A stretch of DNA of 64,000 nt from Gonocerus acuteangulatus (lineage: Eukaryota; Arthropoda; Insecta; Hemiptera; Coreidae): NCBI GenBank assembly GCA_946811695.1, contig OX328128.1:29869457-29933456 (forward strand), in the 5' to 3' direction. Below are positions 54,816 to 64,000 of the stretch, one piece after another. Each line of letters starts with the position of its first letter. Within the stretch, counting starts at the first letter, position 1. A model generated the notes under the pieces. The model did no database searches. It saw only the letters and a list, made by a program, of their open reading frames with translations, and was not told where the DNA came from. Made by a program: the position numbers and the translations under genes.

Positions 54816-54972
54816 TGAATACTTACCTTAGTACTTCTAGGAACTGAGAGCGGAAGCAAAATTTTAGAAACAGTGAACTTGGAGACTAAGGCATTTGAAT
54901 TATAATGTCTTAAGTAATTTTTAAATTCTTATATCCTTTATCAAGTGCATATAGAATGCATGGAAAATGCTC

Positions 54973-55008
<36 letters not shown>

Positions 55009-55740
55009 ATATCTTAGGGTTACTAGGATCAAATTCTCGTTTGCCAGACTTACTTTTGGCCTGCCGCGTACAATATTAAGTTTGTCAGATCTTATTTCTC
55101 AACGTGCATCTCAATAGTTCAGATTTTTTTGCGGAAAGCGAAACTTTCTATTGTTGCAAACAAGGAAGAACTTTTCTTGAACTGTTCATCGGGTATTGTT
55201 GGTTTAGGAGACATAAAAAAAAAAACGCGCAAGATCAAATAATTTTTTGATCTTGCTAATCACAAGTTTTTTCTATCACAAAAAAAACAACCTAATTTGA
55301 TCGTTAACAAGGAACGTAAAAGTGAATAATATTATATTTTTCAGATGTGCTCTTTTAGAATGATTGTTTAACATGATTGGGCATACTTCAGGGTTTTAGG
55401 ACTTATATTTCAGGACAGGTTGCAACTTAATTTCTTTCCAAATTATATGCCAAGATTATCAAGCGAAACTTTATTTTCTATGTTGCATCGACTTTTTTGA
55501 GCGTTGTTTCCGAATGTTTGGTACATTTGTTTCCAATTTTATCCCTGTTGGAAAAAGGGAATTGATCGTCGAAGGACTTGTTGTTTTTTCATTGCAGAAT
55601 ATTTTCCCTCATCAAGTGGAATCTCGCAAGGTGCTTACGCCCAGTCCCGATATGGAACTACTCCGTCCAAAGCCGGTTCCAACTTTTACAATCCGATCAA
55701 TGACATGGTCCGATGAAGGCTCTTTTGCTACGACCAAATC
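54816..55740. other. No clear gene
   Basis: Poly-A at 54977-55007. A 125-aa ORF begins at 55514; its first ~75 codons precede the TA tract. TTGCAG at about 55594 could be a splice acceptor, but no domain is recognised and a second frame is equally open. Confidence 0.3.
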
Positions 55741-55745
55741 AAAGA

Positions 55746-55752
55746 AGTGGTA

Positions 55753-55804
<52 letters not shown>

Positions 55805-55843
55805 TACCACTTCCAAATTGATATATATATATATATCAATTTG
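55746..55843. repeat. Two adjacent hairpins with TA cores
   Basis: AAGTGGTACTTATATA...TATATAAGTACCACTT (55746-55812) is directly followed by CAAATTGATATA...TATATCAATTTG (55815-55844). Confidence 0.9.
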
Positions 55844-55844
55844 A

Positions 55845-57596
55845 ATACGAGGTTGTTTATGCCCCCCCCCCTCCCTCACTTGTTAGAATAATAGAAAATG
55901 CCATTTGGGAGGATATGAAAACCTGTTATTCATTTCTTGTATTCTGGTATACGGGTAATATTTGATAATTAGTTCCCGACCGAATCAAGTCAAAGATTTT
56001 CTGTATAATGCATTTTTAGTGACAATTATAAGTCAAGGTGACAAGCAAAAGTGAATAGATCACTAAGCTTAGGTGGTCTTCTATTCACTAAGCGACAAGT
56101 AAAGTTCCCCATCAACCGTTCTATTACGTAGTGCCCCTTGTCACCTCGTGTAAACAGACCACCAAGTGTTTAGTGCCAATGTAGTCCGCCTACAGTTCTG
56201 AACGAATTGAGCTGACCGCTACTTGTTCACTAATGTTTGATCGAGTACTTGTCTCTTTCACTAAGCCAACTTAGTGAGAGGATCGCCACCAGTTAACGCC
56301 AGTTAATGACCTCAAAGGTTGACACGCCTTAAGCCCAGCCAAAACAAAAAACACCAATGATAAGTACTAAGCTGGCGACAACTAGGCCTTACGAACACAC
56401 GATAAGCTAAAAAGCTCATGGCCGAGACTGCGCAGTCTAGTTATAGTAGATCCACTGAATGTGAAGCAAATATCCTCTTGTCCACACACATCAGGCCTGG
56501 CGTGCATAGTCCCGGCCGAATTAGACTGTACAATTAATCTATTGAGGTTTTAATTCTACTTCGATAGACTGTACAGTTCAACTCTGGCCTCAAGGATGTT
56601 CCAAAGACGGGCAGAAATATCAAGATTTGGACTGCGCAGCCCAAATCTTGAGATATTCCTGACCATGTATGGGCACCCTTAGATGGTGTATCAGCGATTC
56701 CTCATAGTCTTCATAAGATCGAATTGAAATGAAGACTTCTACTAGTTGAAAATAAATACAAAAGAGTTCTTCATGTGTGCATGTTTTGCATGCAAAGCGT
56801 AGTTTCATTCTCGATAGAAGAATCCAAATTGCCGTATCAACCCCAATCCACTCATCCAAAGTCTTGTTAGGAATTTTATCAGAATCTCATTTCGTCCTTA
56901 TGGCATCCCGTGAAAGCGTAACAGTGTCTTTCCAGGGTCTCACATAAAATCGGAATGGAATAAGACTCCTGTATTAGATCCTTCTTTTTCTAAAAGTGTT
57001 TTAGGCAGTAAAGATGCTATTATTATAATCTCAGAAGGAAAACCAGGGTCAGATACCAAGGAATCATGTATTTGAGTAAGTTCCACCAAAAACCTCGCTT
57101 CTTCTGTAAAGTAAAACTACGCAGGAGCTGTGTGAATTGAACACATTCCTCTCCAAGGAACTTGTCTTGTTTGTTACGTCTTGCCTATTTTGATCTAAGT
57201 ATTCAATCCTTTTTTGGATAGGTGAATGTAGGAATAGCTGCTCTTTTCCGTAACATGTTTAGTTAGTTATTAAGTTTTTAGACAATTAAGTGATATTATA
57301 AGCACAATTATATTTCCGAAAGCACCTCTTTTTCAAGTCTCTTTCTTCCGCAACCACGCACCTTTACTAAGGTAAATCGTCACGCCACTCTCCATCACCA
57401 ACGAACCCCGATCTGTCACACTCCAGTTTCAGAACTTTTTGTATCTCCGTGGGCTTAATTCCTCTCGTCATCGAAGGTTACCTACAGTTTTGTTTGTAAG
57501 CAATACTTTAAGTTTTTAATCTGTATCCATCTGCCTTTAATTTAATCTCTAACCATAACCCACATTTGCCAACTGTCAGCACTCTTCCTCTATGTT

Positions 57597-57598
<2 letters not shown>
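55845..57598. other. No gene recognised
   Basis: Contains short inverted blocks (56040-56100, 56510-56580) and an 79-aa minus ORF at 56620-56859 with no domain. Confidence 0.4.

Positions 57599-57654
<56 letters not shown>
57599..57654. repeat. Poly-T tract (~56 bp)
   Basis: One of the longest homopolymers here. The nearby hammerhead-like motif at 57719 suggests it belongs to a PLE-like end. Confidence 0.95.
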
Positions 57655-57658
<4 letters not shown>

Positions 57659-57718
57659 GTATTCCTTCTATGTATGAAATTTCTCTTAGTATTAACTCTC
57701 TCAATTCTTGTTTACAGA

Positions 57719-57756
57719 CCTAATGGAGGCTTGACTCTCAAGCCAAAACGTCGGCA
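57719..57756 (+). ncRNA. Degenerate hammerhead-like motif
   Basis: CTAATGGA, GGCTTG-ACTCT-CAAGCC (6-bp stem II), AAAACGTCGGC. Stem II and ACGTCGGC are kept, but both core boxes are mutated. ACGTCGGCAGAAATACAAA resembles ACGTCGGCAAAGAAGTTTG at 28884. Confidence 0.35.
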
Positions 57757-59271
57757 GAAATACAAAACATTTGTTATAAAAAAAAGTGTAGTTTTCTTCA
57801 CTGTGTAACCCAACAGATTCAACGGTCAAGGACCTTCTCCGAATCAATTATATTTTGTGTATTTTGAATTACATAAAGAATATATTTCCGTTTACGTAGC
57901 TTCTAAAAAAAATTATATCTGTCAGTAAATGCATATTGTTTCCTAAAAGAAAAAAAAAAAAAAACCCCCTACTTCCTATTTTGAAAGAGTGGCGAGTAAA
58001 AAAAACTTAAAATTTAAGCCTTTATAATCAAAATAAATCAATGTGTACTGAAAAAAAATTCGTTGAAATAAAAAAACCATTCAGTAAAATAATAATTAAG
58101 GAGCTGTTTCAAACAAGTCCCCATCAAAGCATGCTCCACGTTGTCGCACTGCTGAAAATGAATTCAAACCGGGCCGGGTTATTGTTGGGTTACCTCAGTA
58201 GTGTGTGAACGAAAAATATAATTTTTTTTTATAAATTATTTCGGCAACACAGACTCACCAGATGTAACCTTCCCGATATTTACAGTTCGTGTTATGATTG
58301 TGGTTTTACAATATCTTCTTTAGATAGGATGAAAGAGAGCAGACTAGACGGATCCACTCCGGTCTAATTCTAGTATTGACCGTTGTCTAGGTCGGCATTT
58401 GTGACGTCATTGTCACCTTCACGGCAAGTCTCATTGCTAACATTAGAAGCGTATTTAGTCTTTTGGCAAAGTTCTCATCCCTGCTGCTCTACCAGAAATA
58501 AACAAGCCAGGTTGAAGTAAATGGAAAAATGGATTCCTAAACTCAATACAGATAAGACTCTGTTGCATGGTTCTCCACCTACTAACTGTTGGCTTGTTCG
58601 GCATTAGTGACGTCATTGTCACCTTCACAGATAGTCTTCATTCTTTAGACGCATATTGAGTCTCTTGGCAAAGTTGTTATTCTTGGTGTCCGATCAGAAA
58701 TAAACATGGCACTTTGATGTAAAGAGAAAATTGGACTTCTAAACTCAAAAAATACAAGAGTATGCTGGAATATCTCACAGAAGAAATCGATTTAGTTAAG
58801 TTATTAAAACAGTTTCCTACCTCTTTGGATGATTGTTCTGTTATTGACCGTTGTTTAGGTTGGCACTTGTGACGTCATTGTCTCCTTGGGACTAGTCTCC
58901 TTGCTTTCATTATGATAGTCTTTTGGCAAAGTTATTATCCTCAGTGCTCTACCAGAAATAAACATGGCCGTTTGAAGTAAATAGAAAAATGTAGTCCTGA
59001 ACTCAATACAGACAAGAATCTGTTGGAATATCTCACTGGAGAAATCTATTTACGCATTTAAAACAATTTCCTACCTCTTTGGATAATTGTTCTAGTATTG
59101 ACTATTGTCCAGGTTGGCATTTGTGACGTCATTGTCGCCTGCACGACTAGTCTCCATGCTATCATTAAATGCATATTTACTCTTTTGGCGAAGATATTAT
59201 TCTTGGTGCTTCATCACCAAGTTCCTCAGTATGAGACAATTTGTTTTATTATAAAATTAACTCAGCTTAAT

Positions 59272-59460
59272 TTAATTTATTGTTTTTTATTTTATTTTTT
59301 TACGGCGCATCGATATTTGGGCCATTAGCTCCGACATCCAAGGGTGCAGCGAGGAATTTTCCCAACGAGCCGCGAGATGAGAAGACCTGCCACCGGTGGG
59401 AATCGAACCTCCGTCTCCCGCATTTGATTCTAATTCCACTAGACCACGGGGCGACGCAAA
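59272..59460 (-). mobile_element. tRNA-derived SINE (SINE-II)
   Basis: Minus strand: GTCGCCCCGTGGTCTAGTGG (box A), GGTTCGATTCC (box B), CTTGGATGTCGGAGCTAATG, then GATGCGCCGTAAAA and an A-rich tail. A 10-bp duplication, TCAGCTTAAT, lies at 59262-59271 and 59461-59470. The last ~37 nt match the tail of the 5S-derived SINE. Confidence 0.92.
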
Positions 59461-59470
59461 TCAGCTTAAT

Positions 59471-59562
59471 AATGCCAACATGGATTCCCCTGGTAATCAG
59501 TACAACCCACGCTCAACGTTGCTAAACTTCGATGATCTCGTTTCCCGTAGATCACCAAAGTT
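59471..59562. mobile_element. Fragments of 5S-derived SINE
   Basis: 59471-59543 on the minus strand reads GATCATCGAAGTTTAGCAAC...ATGTTGGCATT, a diverged 5S 3' half. It abuts a plus-strand piece, TTTCCCGTAGATCACCAAAG, at 59539-59562. Two truncated copies meet in opposite orientation. Confidence 0.65.
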
Positions 59563-59607
59563 AATATAATAATATATAATGCCAATAATAATAATAATAT
59601 ATAGTAA

Positions 59608-59763
59608 TGCCGTAGCCACGTTGAATACACCGGTTTCCGATCACCGAAGTTAAGCAACGTAGGGCGTGGCCTGTACCTGAATGGGTGACTGAGCAAGTGC
59701 TGTTGGCATTGTAGACAGCCCGGCGTTAATAGGCCTAATGTTGATACGCCGTTAAACACGCAC
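59608..59763 (+). mobile_element. 5S-rRNA-derived SINE, diverged
   Basis: GCCGTAGCCACGTTGAATAC start, CACCGAAGTTAAGCAACG, CTGTTGGCATTGTAGACAGC and GATACGCCGTTAAA tail. It shares the family deletion before GTGCTG and has further losses. (AAT)nATATA on both sides may be the target duplication. Confidence 0.85.
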
Positions 59764-59790
59764 CAAAATAATAATAATAATAATATATAA

Positions 59791-60030
59791 TAATTATGAC
59801 CAAAGAAAAATTCAAAAATAGTCTCGTGCTGGTTGCATTCAAGTGTTTTGTCGAATATTACCAATATTCAATGTTTAGCCTTACAAGACAAATTATATTT
59901 CAAACGTTTAAAACAAGTTTTTAGAAAATTGTTTTTGCATTTAGCGTTGTTATTTCTTAACCTTAAATAGACGAGGTAATTTCAATTTACTTGAAAAACA
60001 GCCTTCCTCCAATGTTTACCTTTGTTAAAG
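59791..60030. other. No gene recognised
   Basis: AT-rich spacer in the satellite-like array. Confidence 0.4.
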
Positions 60031-60840
60031 AAAACGATTTTAAGCATTTGAAACTGTTTCCTTCTTCTTTGGATTGTTCTGTTCTTGTATAGGTCGGAAT
60101 TCGTGACGTAATTATTCCCTTCGTGTGGTCTGTATGGCCTTTGTAATTAGTCACATTAAATTTGGCAGCGTTATCATCCCTGGCGCTGTTCCAAGATTCA
60201 ATGTAGCTATCTCAAGTAAAAAAATAATAGGAAGAAGTGTTCCAATTTTTCATTACGCTGTGTCGGCTTTATGGCGTAAATGTGAATCATTCTCTTTCCT
60301 GAGTCTCAAATCTATTTAAATGGGACATTCAAGTAAAGGAGGAATGAAAGAAGACTTCTACGATAACTATTTCTGTTAGTGCTCAAAGGAGTAAAGATGT
60401 TATTGCTTCTTGAGAACGGCAACCAAATGGGTTCATTCAAGAGATACTGGAGAATTTTGTATTTAAGCTAATTCCATCAAAGGTTCGCTCTTTCTATTAA
60501 TTCTGTCACGCAAGAGTTGTGTAAATTTAGTACGTTTCTCAACAAGGCATTGACTAAAATACAAATAAATAGATCTTACAATGTGATGTTAATAGACAGC
60601 CGTCGAGCTGTTGGGAAGGAATAGTTGGGATTCGGCTAAGAACAACAATCAAATTTTCAGGAAAATCTTTATTTCGAAAGGTCTTTCCTACCTCTATGGA
60701 TTGAAGGATGACTTATTGTCTTAGTCGGCATTCTTGACGTCATTATTACCTTCATTGGCTCTGTAATTAGTCTCATTAAATCTGGCAGATTAATCACCTT
60801 GGCACTTTACCAAGTTTAAATGTGGTAAGAAATGAATAGA

Positions 60841-61399
60841 AATGCTCCCCTTTTTCATTGCGCTCAGAGATCGCGATAAAAATATCCAACAAGATCAGAA
60901 TGCTTCGGCATGATGTCTATTTAATTACCCAAAATAAGACAAATTGAAATAGATCCGAAAATAATTACTGTAGTCTTTCCTTGAGAAAGAATTTTGGAAT
61001 GGTTATCTATAGGACTTATTATTTCTCAATTAAAATTCGTTGTTTGTTAGTAACATTTGTTTTGTATGATTTTATGTTGCTTTTTTTTGTCAATGGATTT
61101 ATTTTATTTTTTCTCTCCTCTTTATTTTTATATTTTTTTTGTATTGGAGTGTTCTCTACATTTTTATATTCTTACCCCCCCCCTGTATATAGTTTTATCC
61201 CCAGCCAATTCCCCTCCTTGCTACCGTACCCTACGATTCCTACATATTCACACCCAATTTTGATGTAATATGTAGAGGTATTTTATTTCATTGTTTGAGG
61301 TTTTGTAATTAGCGTTAGAGTTTTCTTTAAATGTGGTTAGGATACTATTTTTCAATTTGTTTATTGTTTATTCTGTTATATACGTTTGATTGTTACTCC
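60841..61399. other. No gene recognised
   Basis: Overlapping Phe/Tyr-rich ORFs (60981-61268) come from T-rich sequence. Confidence 0.4.
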
Positions 61400-61400
61400 T

Positions 61401-61910
61401 AAGGGGTACCTTGTAACATTTTTTGACAATTTCTCTTCTTTTTTTTAGGTTTAAATGCTTTCTTAGCTAATTAAAAATTAAAAACAGTTTTTAAATGTAC
61501 CAAAAATTTGATTACTATAATAAATTATGAAAAAAATGAACATTTCAGTAAATTAAACTTTAAAGTCGATTTTCTCAAAACTAATTCTTCAAATCGGGCG
61601 AAATGCTGATTTCTCCCGGTCAACATCAAATTTTAGCTGCAACATCCTAATCATATTTTCTAGTCAAGTACGTTGGTTGTTTTTCATTCGTTTAATTATA
61701 ACGATTTTATGGCCGATTTTTGACGGAATTTATAAATGAAAATGAAGAAGTGTTCACCATTTTCGTAAAAAATAATATTTCTAAAAAATCTTAGGTACTT
61801 TACTAGATTGTAACGTCACGTTTCAATAGACTTTTAGTTTGTCGTTCTAGATTAAAAATTGCCGCCTGCAGAGCATGGGTCGTGAAACAGAGGGTTTCCT
61901 TTCGCCAGAC
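61401..61910 (+). repeat. Family B copy, near-identical to 63140
   Basis: AAGGGGTACCTTGTAACATT start, then GGTTTAAATGCTTTCTTAGC and the full family order to ATTAAAAATTGCCGCCTGCA. About 270 bp are almost identical to 63150-63435. Confidence 0.85.
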
Positions 61911-62280
61911 GCCATTTTTTTTTTGAATAATTAAAACCTATTTTTATTTTTGGCATACGTTAACGTCCCACGAAAAACATATGACAAAGAATTGAAAAAC
62001 ATTGATTTATTTGTCTTCCATAAGGAATGAGAAAATGTTTCTTCCATTTCAACTTGTTTGCTTGAATCAATTCTTTGAAGTATTTAAATTAGTCTACTCT
62101 CTTGATTCTTCCATATTCTGTTGTCATATACTTTTATTTTTTGTGTCTACATTTTTGCAGCTATTTCGTGTAACGTTTTAAGCATTTGTTTTCTGTCTGA
62201 TCTGTTCTGCCGTTATCAAAACAAAAGCGTCTCACTTCTGATACATGTTTTCCTTGCCCCATATTGATAGATTCATATCA

Positions 62281-62316
<36 letters not shown>

Positions 62317-62635
62317 ATATATATGTTCAGGTATGCAATGTATACTTCACATTTTATTAACAGACCGATATTGAATTTCGGCCATAATATTTTTATTTTA
62401 TTTTTTTTTTAGCCATTATGAACGATAATAACAATTAATATACATCAATATCAGATGTTAATGAAGATAGCTGATTTTAATTACAAAACAGTTTCGTCAT
62501 CGAAGCGCAATCGCCTCTCGACCTATATCCGATGAACCTCTTTCGTTCAATCTGATCAACTTGAATCATTTTCCGAATTTAATAAAATAATTTGCATCTG
62601 ACTTGGAAAATTGGTTCGAGAAAACACTACATCAT

Positions 62636-62640
<5 letters not shown>
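61911..62640. other. No gene recognised
   Basis: A TA/TG microsatellite at 62281-62325. Nothing else is identified. Confidence 0.45.

Positions 62641-62692
<52 letters not shown>
62641..62692. repeat. (TA)n microsatellite
   Basis: TA tract about 90 bp upstream of the hammerhead-like motif at 62780. The Tyr/Ile run in the 82-aa minus-strand ORF comes from it. Confidence 0.95.
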
Positions 62693-62694
<2 letters not shown>

Positions 62695-62779
62695 AGTGTT
62701 TTCTAAGGATAACCGAGGCCGTACTGGTGGAAGGTTATCCTCCTCAGGTTGAGGCTGTAAGTTTTTATTTTTAACTTTT

Positions 62780-62819
62780 TCCCCTGAAGAGGCACAAAAA
62801 GGTGTGAAACATGTAGGGA
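62780..62819 (+). ncRNA. Hammerhead-ribozyme-like motif
   Basis: TCCC (stem I), CTGAAGA core at 62784-62790, one extra G, GCAC-AAAAAG-GTGT (4-bp stem II, one G-U), GAA, ACATGT (self-complementary), A (cleavage H), GGGA (stem I, pairs with TCCC). Core and GAA box are intact, so with 26453 and 28852 it is among the three best-preserved motifs. Confidence 0.5.
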
Positions 62820-63144
62820 CGTAATAAAGTTTGTGCAACTGAGTGGTGAAGTTTTTATTATTTGACCTTCCGCCTAGCAAGAAAATAAGAAGTTTAAAGT
62901 TTAATGTTCTGAAAAGTTCATATTTTTTCTATTTAGTTTTTTTTCATACCTTCTTGTAATAAAGATGAAAAAAGTGAGTTTTAATTTTGAAATGTATTAA
63001 AGAAGAACCCCCCCCCCCAAAAAAAAAAAAAACAAACCAAAAACTTAACAATTAAAAAGGGACCAATCAATGCTCGCTCAAAAAATTCTCTTCAAATATG
63101 CATTGCGTTTACTCGGAAAATCCGTTTAAAATTTTTTCTTCACA

Positions 63145-63440
63145 TAGTAACATTTTTTGACAATTTCTCTTTTTTTTATGGGTTTAAATGCTTTCTTAGC
63201 TAATTAAAAATTGAAAACAGTTTTTAAATGTACCAAAAATTTGATTACTATAATAAATTATGAAAAAAATGAACATTTCAGTAAATTAAACTTTAAAGTC
63301 GATTTTCTCAAAACTAATTCTTCAAATCGGGCGAAATGCTGATTTCTCCCGGTCAACATCAACTTTTAGCTGCAACTTCTTAATCATATTTTCTAGTCAA
63401 GTACGTTGGATGTTTTTCATTCGTTTAATTATCTTAATTA
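63145..63440 (+). repeat. Family B copy, near-identical to 61401
   Basis: AGTAACATTTTTTGACAATT start and nearly base-for-base identity with 61410-61690, then a break near 63432 where the sequence departs. Confidence 0.85.
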
Positions 63441-63514
63441 CACTCTTGGATATAATTTTTGTTGATTTTAGCCCATAAAAAATATAAAGGAATCCGTTTA
63501 GAGCCTTCTGCTCA

Positions 63515-63716
63515 AATTCAGGAACATAAATATGCTTTAGGTCCACCCGACAAACCTATCTACTGTACTGTATAGCATATAGTTTTCTTTTTCGTACATG
63601 GCCACCGCGCATGCGTGAACGCCAGTGGACACTTTTTTTGTAACGTTTTTTTCCAGTTTAGTCACTGCTAAAGCATATTTATGCTAAAAAAATGTTACAA
63701 GGTAGCATTTCCCCTT
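63515..63716 (+). repeat. Family A foldback arm and family B-like terminus
   Basis: TTCAGGAACATAAATATGCT to GCCAGTGGACACTTTTTTTG matches 52566-52690. The end, AAAATGTTACAAGGTA...CCCCTT (63686-63715), is the inverse of the family B start at 61401. The interval 61401-63715 could therefore be one TIR-bounded element. Confidence 0.65.
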
Positions 63717-64000
63717 AATAGTTTAGCGAGTGACAGCTCATTTCTAGTTTTAGATGAAAATATTTTTGAAGTAGGCTAATATGATTTGTTGTGGGCGGAA
63801 GTTATTTTTTGCCAGATGCTATATTTGTATTTGTTTTGTTCCGCCTGGTCCAGGAACGTCTCGTTCGCCGCTGCAAAGTGAGGGGTTGAGTGTCAGTGAT
63901 CCTAGCCTCTATTTAAAGATAGATCTGTCTGGGAACCTCGTTTCTCTCTCTCCTATCTCTTTGGACGCTCTCCTAGACCTCTATGCCAGGTCCATGCTTG
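63717..64000. other. No gene recognised
   Basis: Less AT-rich end of the window (63840-64000), possibly the start of another element cut by the window edge. Confidence 0.35.

Larger units (their letters stand above)
58370..60840. repeat. Degenerate satellite-like array, ~200-260-bp units
   Basis: GGCATTTGTGACGTCATTGT-type cores at 58396, 58602, 58862, 59118, 60098 and 60728. Each is followed by TCTTTTGGCAAAG and ACCAGAAATAAACATGGC, and preceded by TTTCCTACCTCTTTGGAT. Spacings of the first four are 206, 262 and 254 bp. SINE insertions (59272-59790) split the array. Noncoding. Confidence 0.85.

Noticed and set aside
55514..55740. Host exon starting after TTGCAG at about 55594
   Set aside because: Two frames are equally open, no domain is recognised, and no donor site or neighbouring exon could be supported.
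59320..59460. Functional tRNA gene from the box A/box B pair
   Set aside because: Acceptor stem pairing is poor, a SINE body and A tail follow, and the unit is flanked by a target duplication. The same holds for 3478, 7085, 7845, 19050 and 22526.

Overview
This window is transposon-dense, AT-rich eukaryotic DNA, most likely from an arthropod. The evidence is a Jockey-type LINE, I-type LINEs with RNase H, mariner transposase remnants, 5S-rRNA- and tRNA-derived SINEs, Penelope-like element (PLE) ends, a MADF-domain ORF and many (TA)n microsatellites. I cannot name the order or species from sequence alone. I find no convincing intact host protein-coding gene. Essentially all recognisable coding capacity belongs to mobile elements, and most other ORFs are chance readings through repeats.

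Layout. 1-8.6 kb: unique AT-rich sequence, a foldback, three tRNA-derived SINE families, and a palindromic Harbinger-like MITE (6914-7476) with a SINE inside it. 9.4-14.8 kb: the best-preserved element, a full-length Jockey-type LINE (9544-14152) with two open, overlapping ORFs. It sits between perfect 12-bp target-site duplications inside an older, 5'-truncated I-like LINE that has its own 12-bp duplication. 15-25 kb: LINE fragments, a 75-bp minisatellite, two 5S-rRNA-derived SINEs with perfect target duplications and a third SINE-I copy. 25.8-29.8 kb: two large palindromes ending in hammerhead-ribozyme-like motifs; one carries the end of a PLE GIY-YIG ORF. Each interrupts a copy of the same dispersed repeat. 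A dead mariner follows. 30-37 kb: dispersed noncoding repeats and a 94-bp array. 37.5-40.9 kb: a 3.3-kb minus-strand I-like LINE with RNase H, flanked by a 12-bp duplication and lying inside an older PLE-like end. 41-53 kb: more noncoding repeats, a MADF ORF, a second Jockey fragment, a nested MULE-like MITE and a nine-unit 58-bp array. 54-64 kb: a mariner head-to-head palindrome inside a (TA)n tract, a ~200-260-bp satellite-like array with a conserved TGACGTCA core, and a near-identical repeat pair.

How the parts relate. Several layers of insertion can be read directly. (1) Autonomous elements: the Jockey LINE, with I-like LINEs, a PLE and mariners as broken copies. (2) Non-autonomous passengers: 5S-headed and tRNA-headed SINEs that share one 3' tail, and MITEs. 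(3) Dispersed noncoding families, here called A, B, E and F, used as landing sites. The most unusual themes are the repeated CUGANGA-hairpin-GAAAC motif with hammerhead pairing geometry at PLE-like ends, the head swap between SINE families, and the abundance of large inverted repeats. Repeat boundaries are read by eye and approximate unless a target-site duplication is given. Family names A, B, E, F and SINE-I, -II, -III are local labels.
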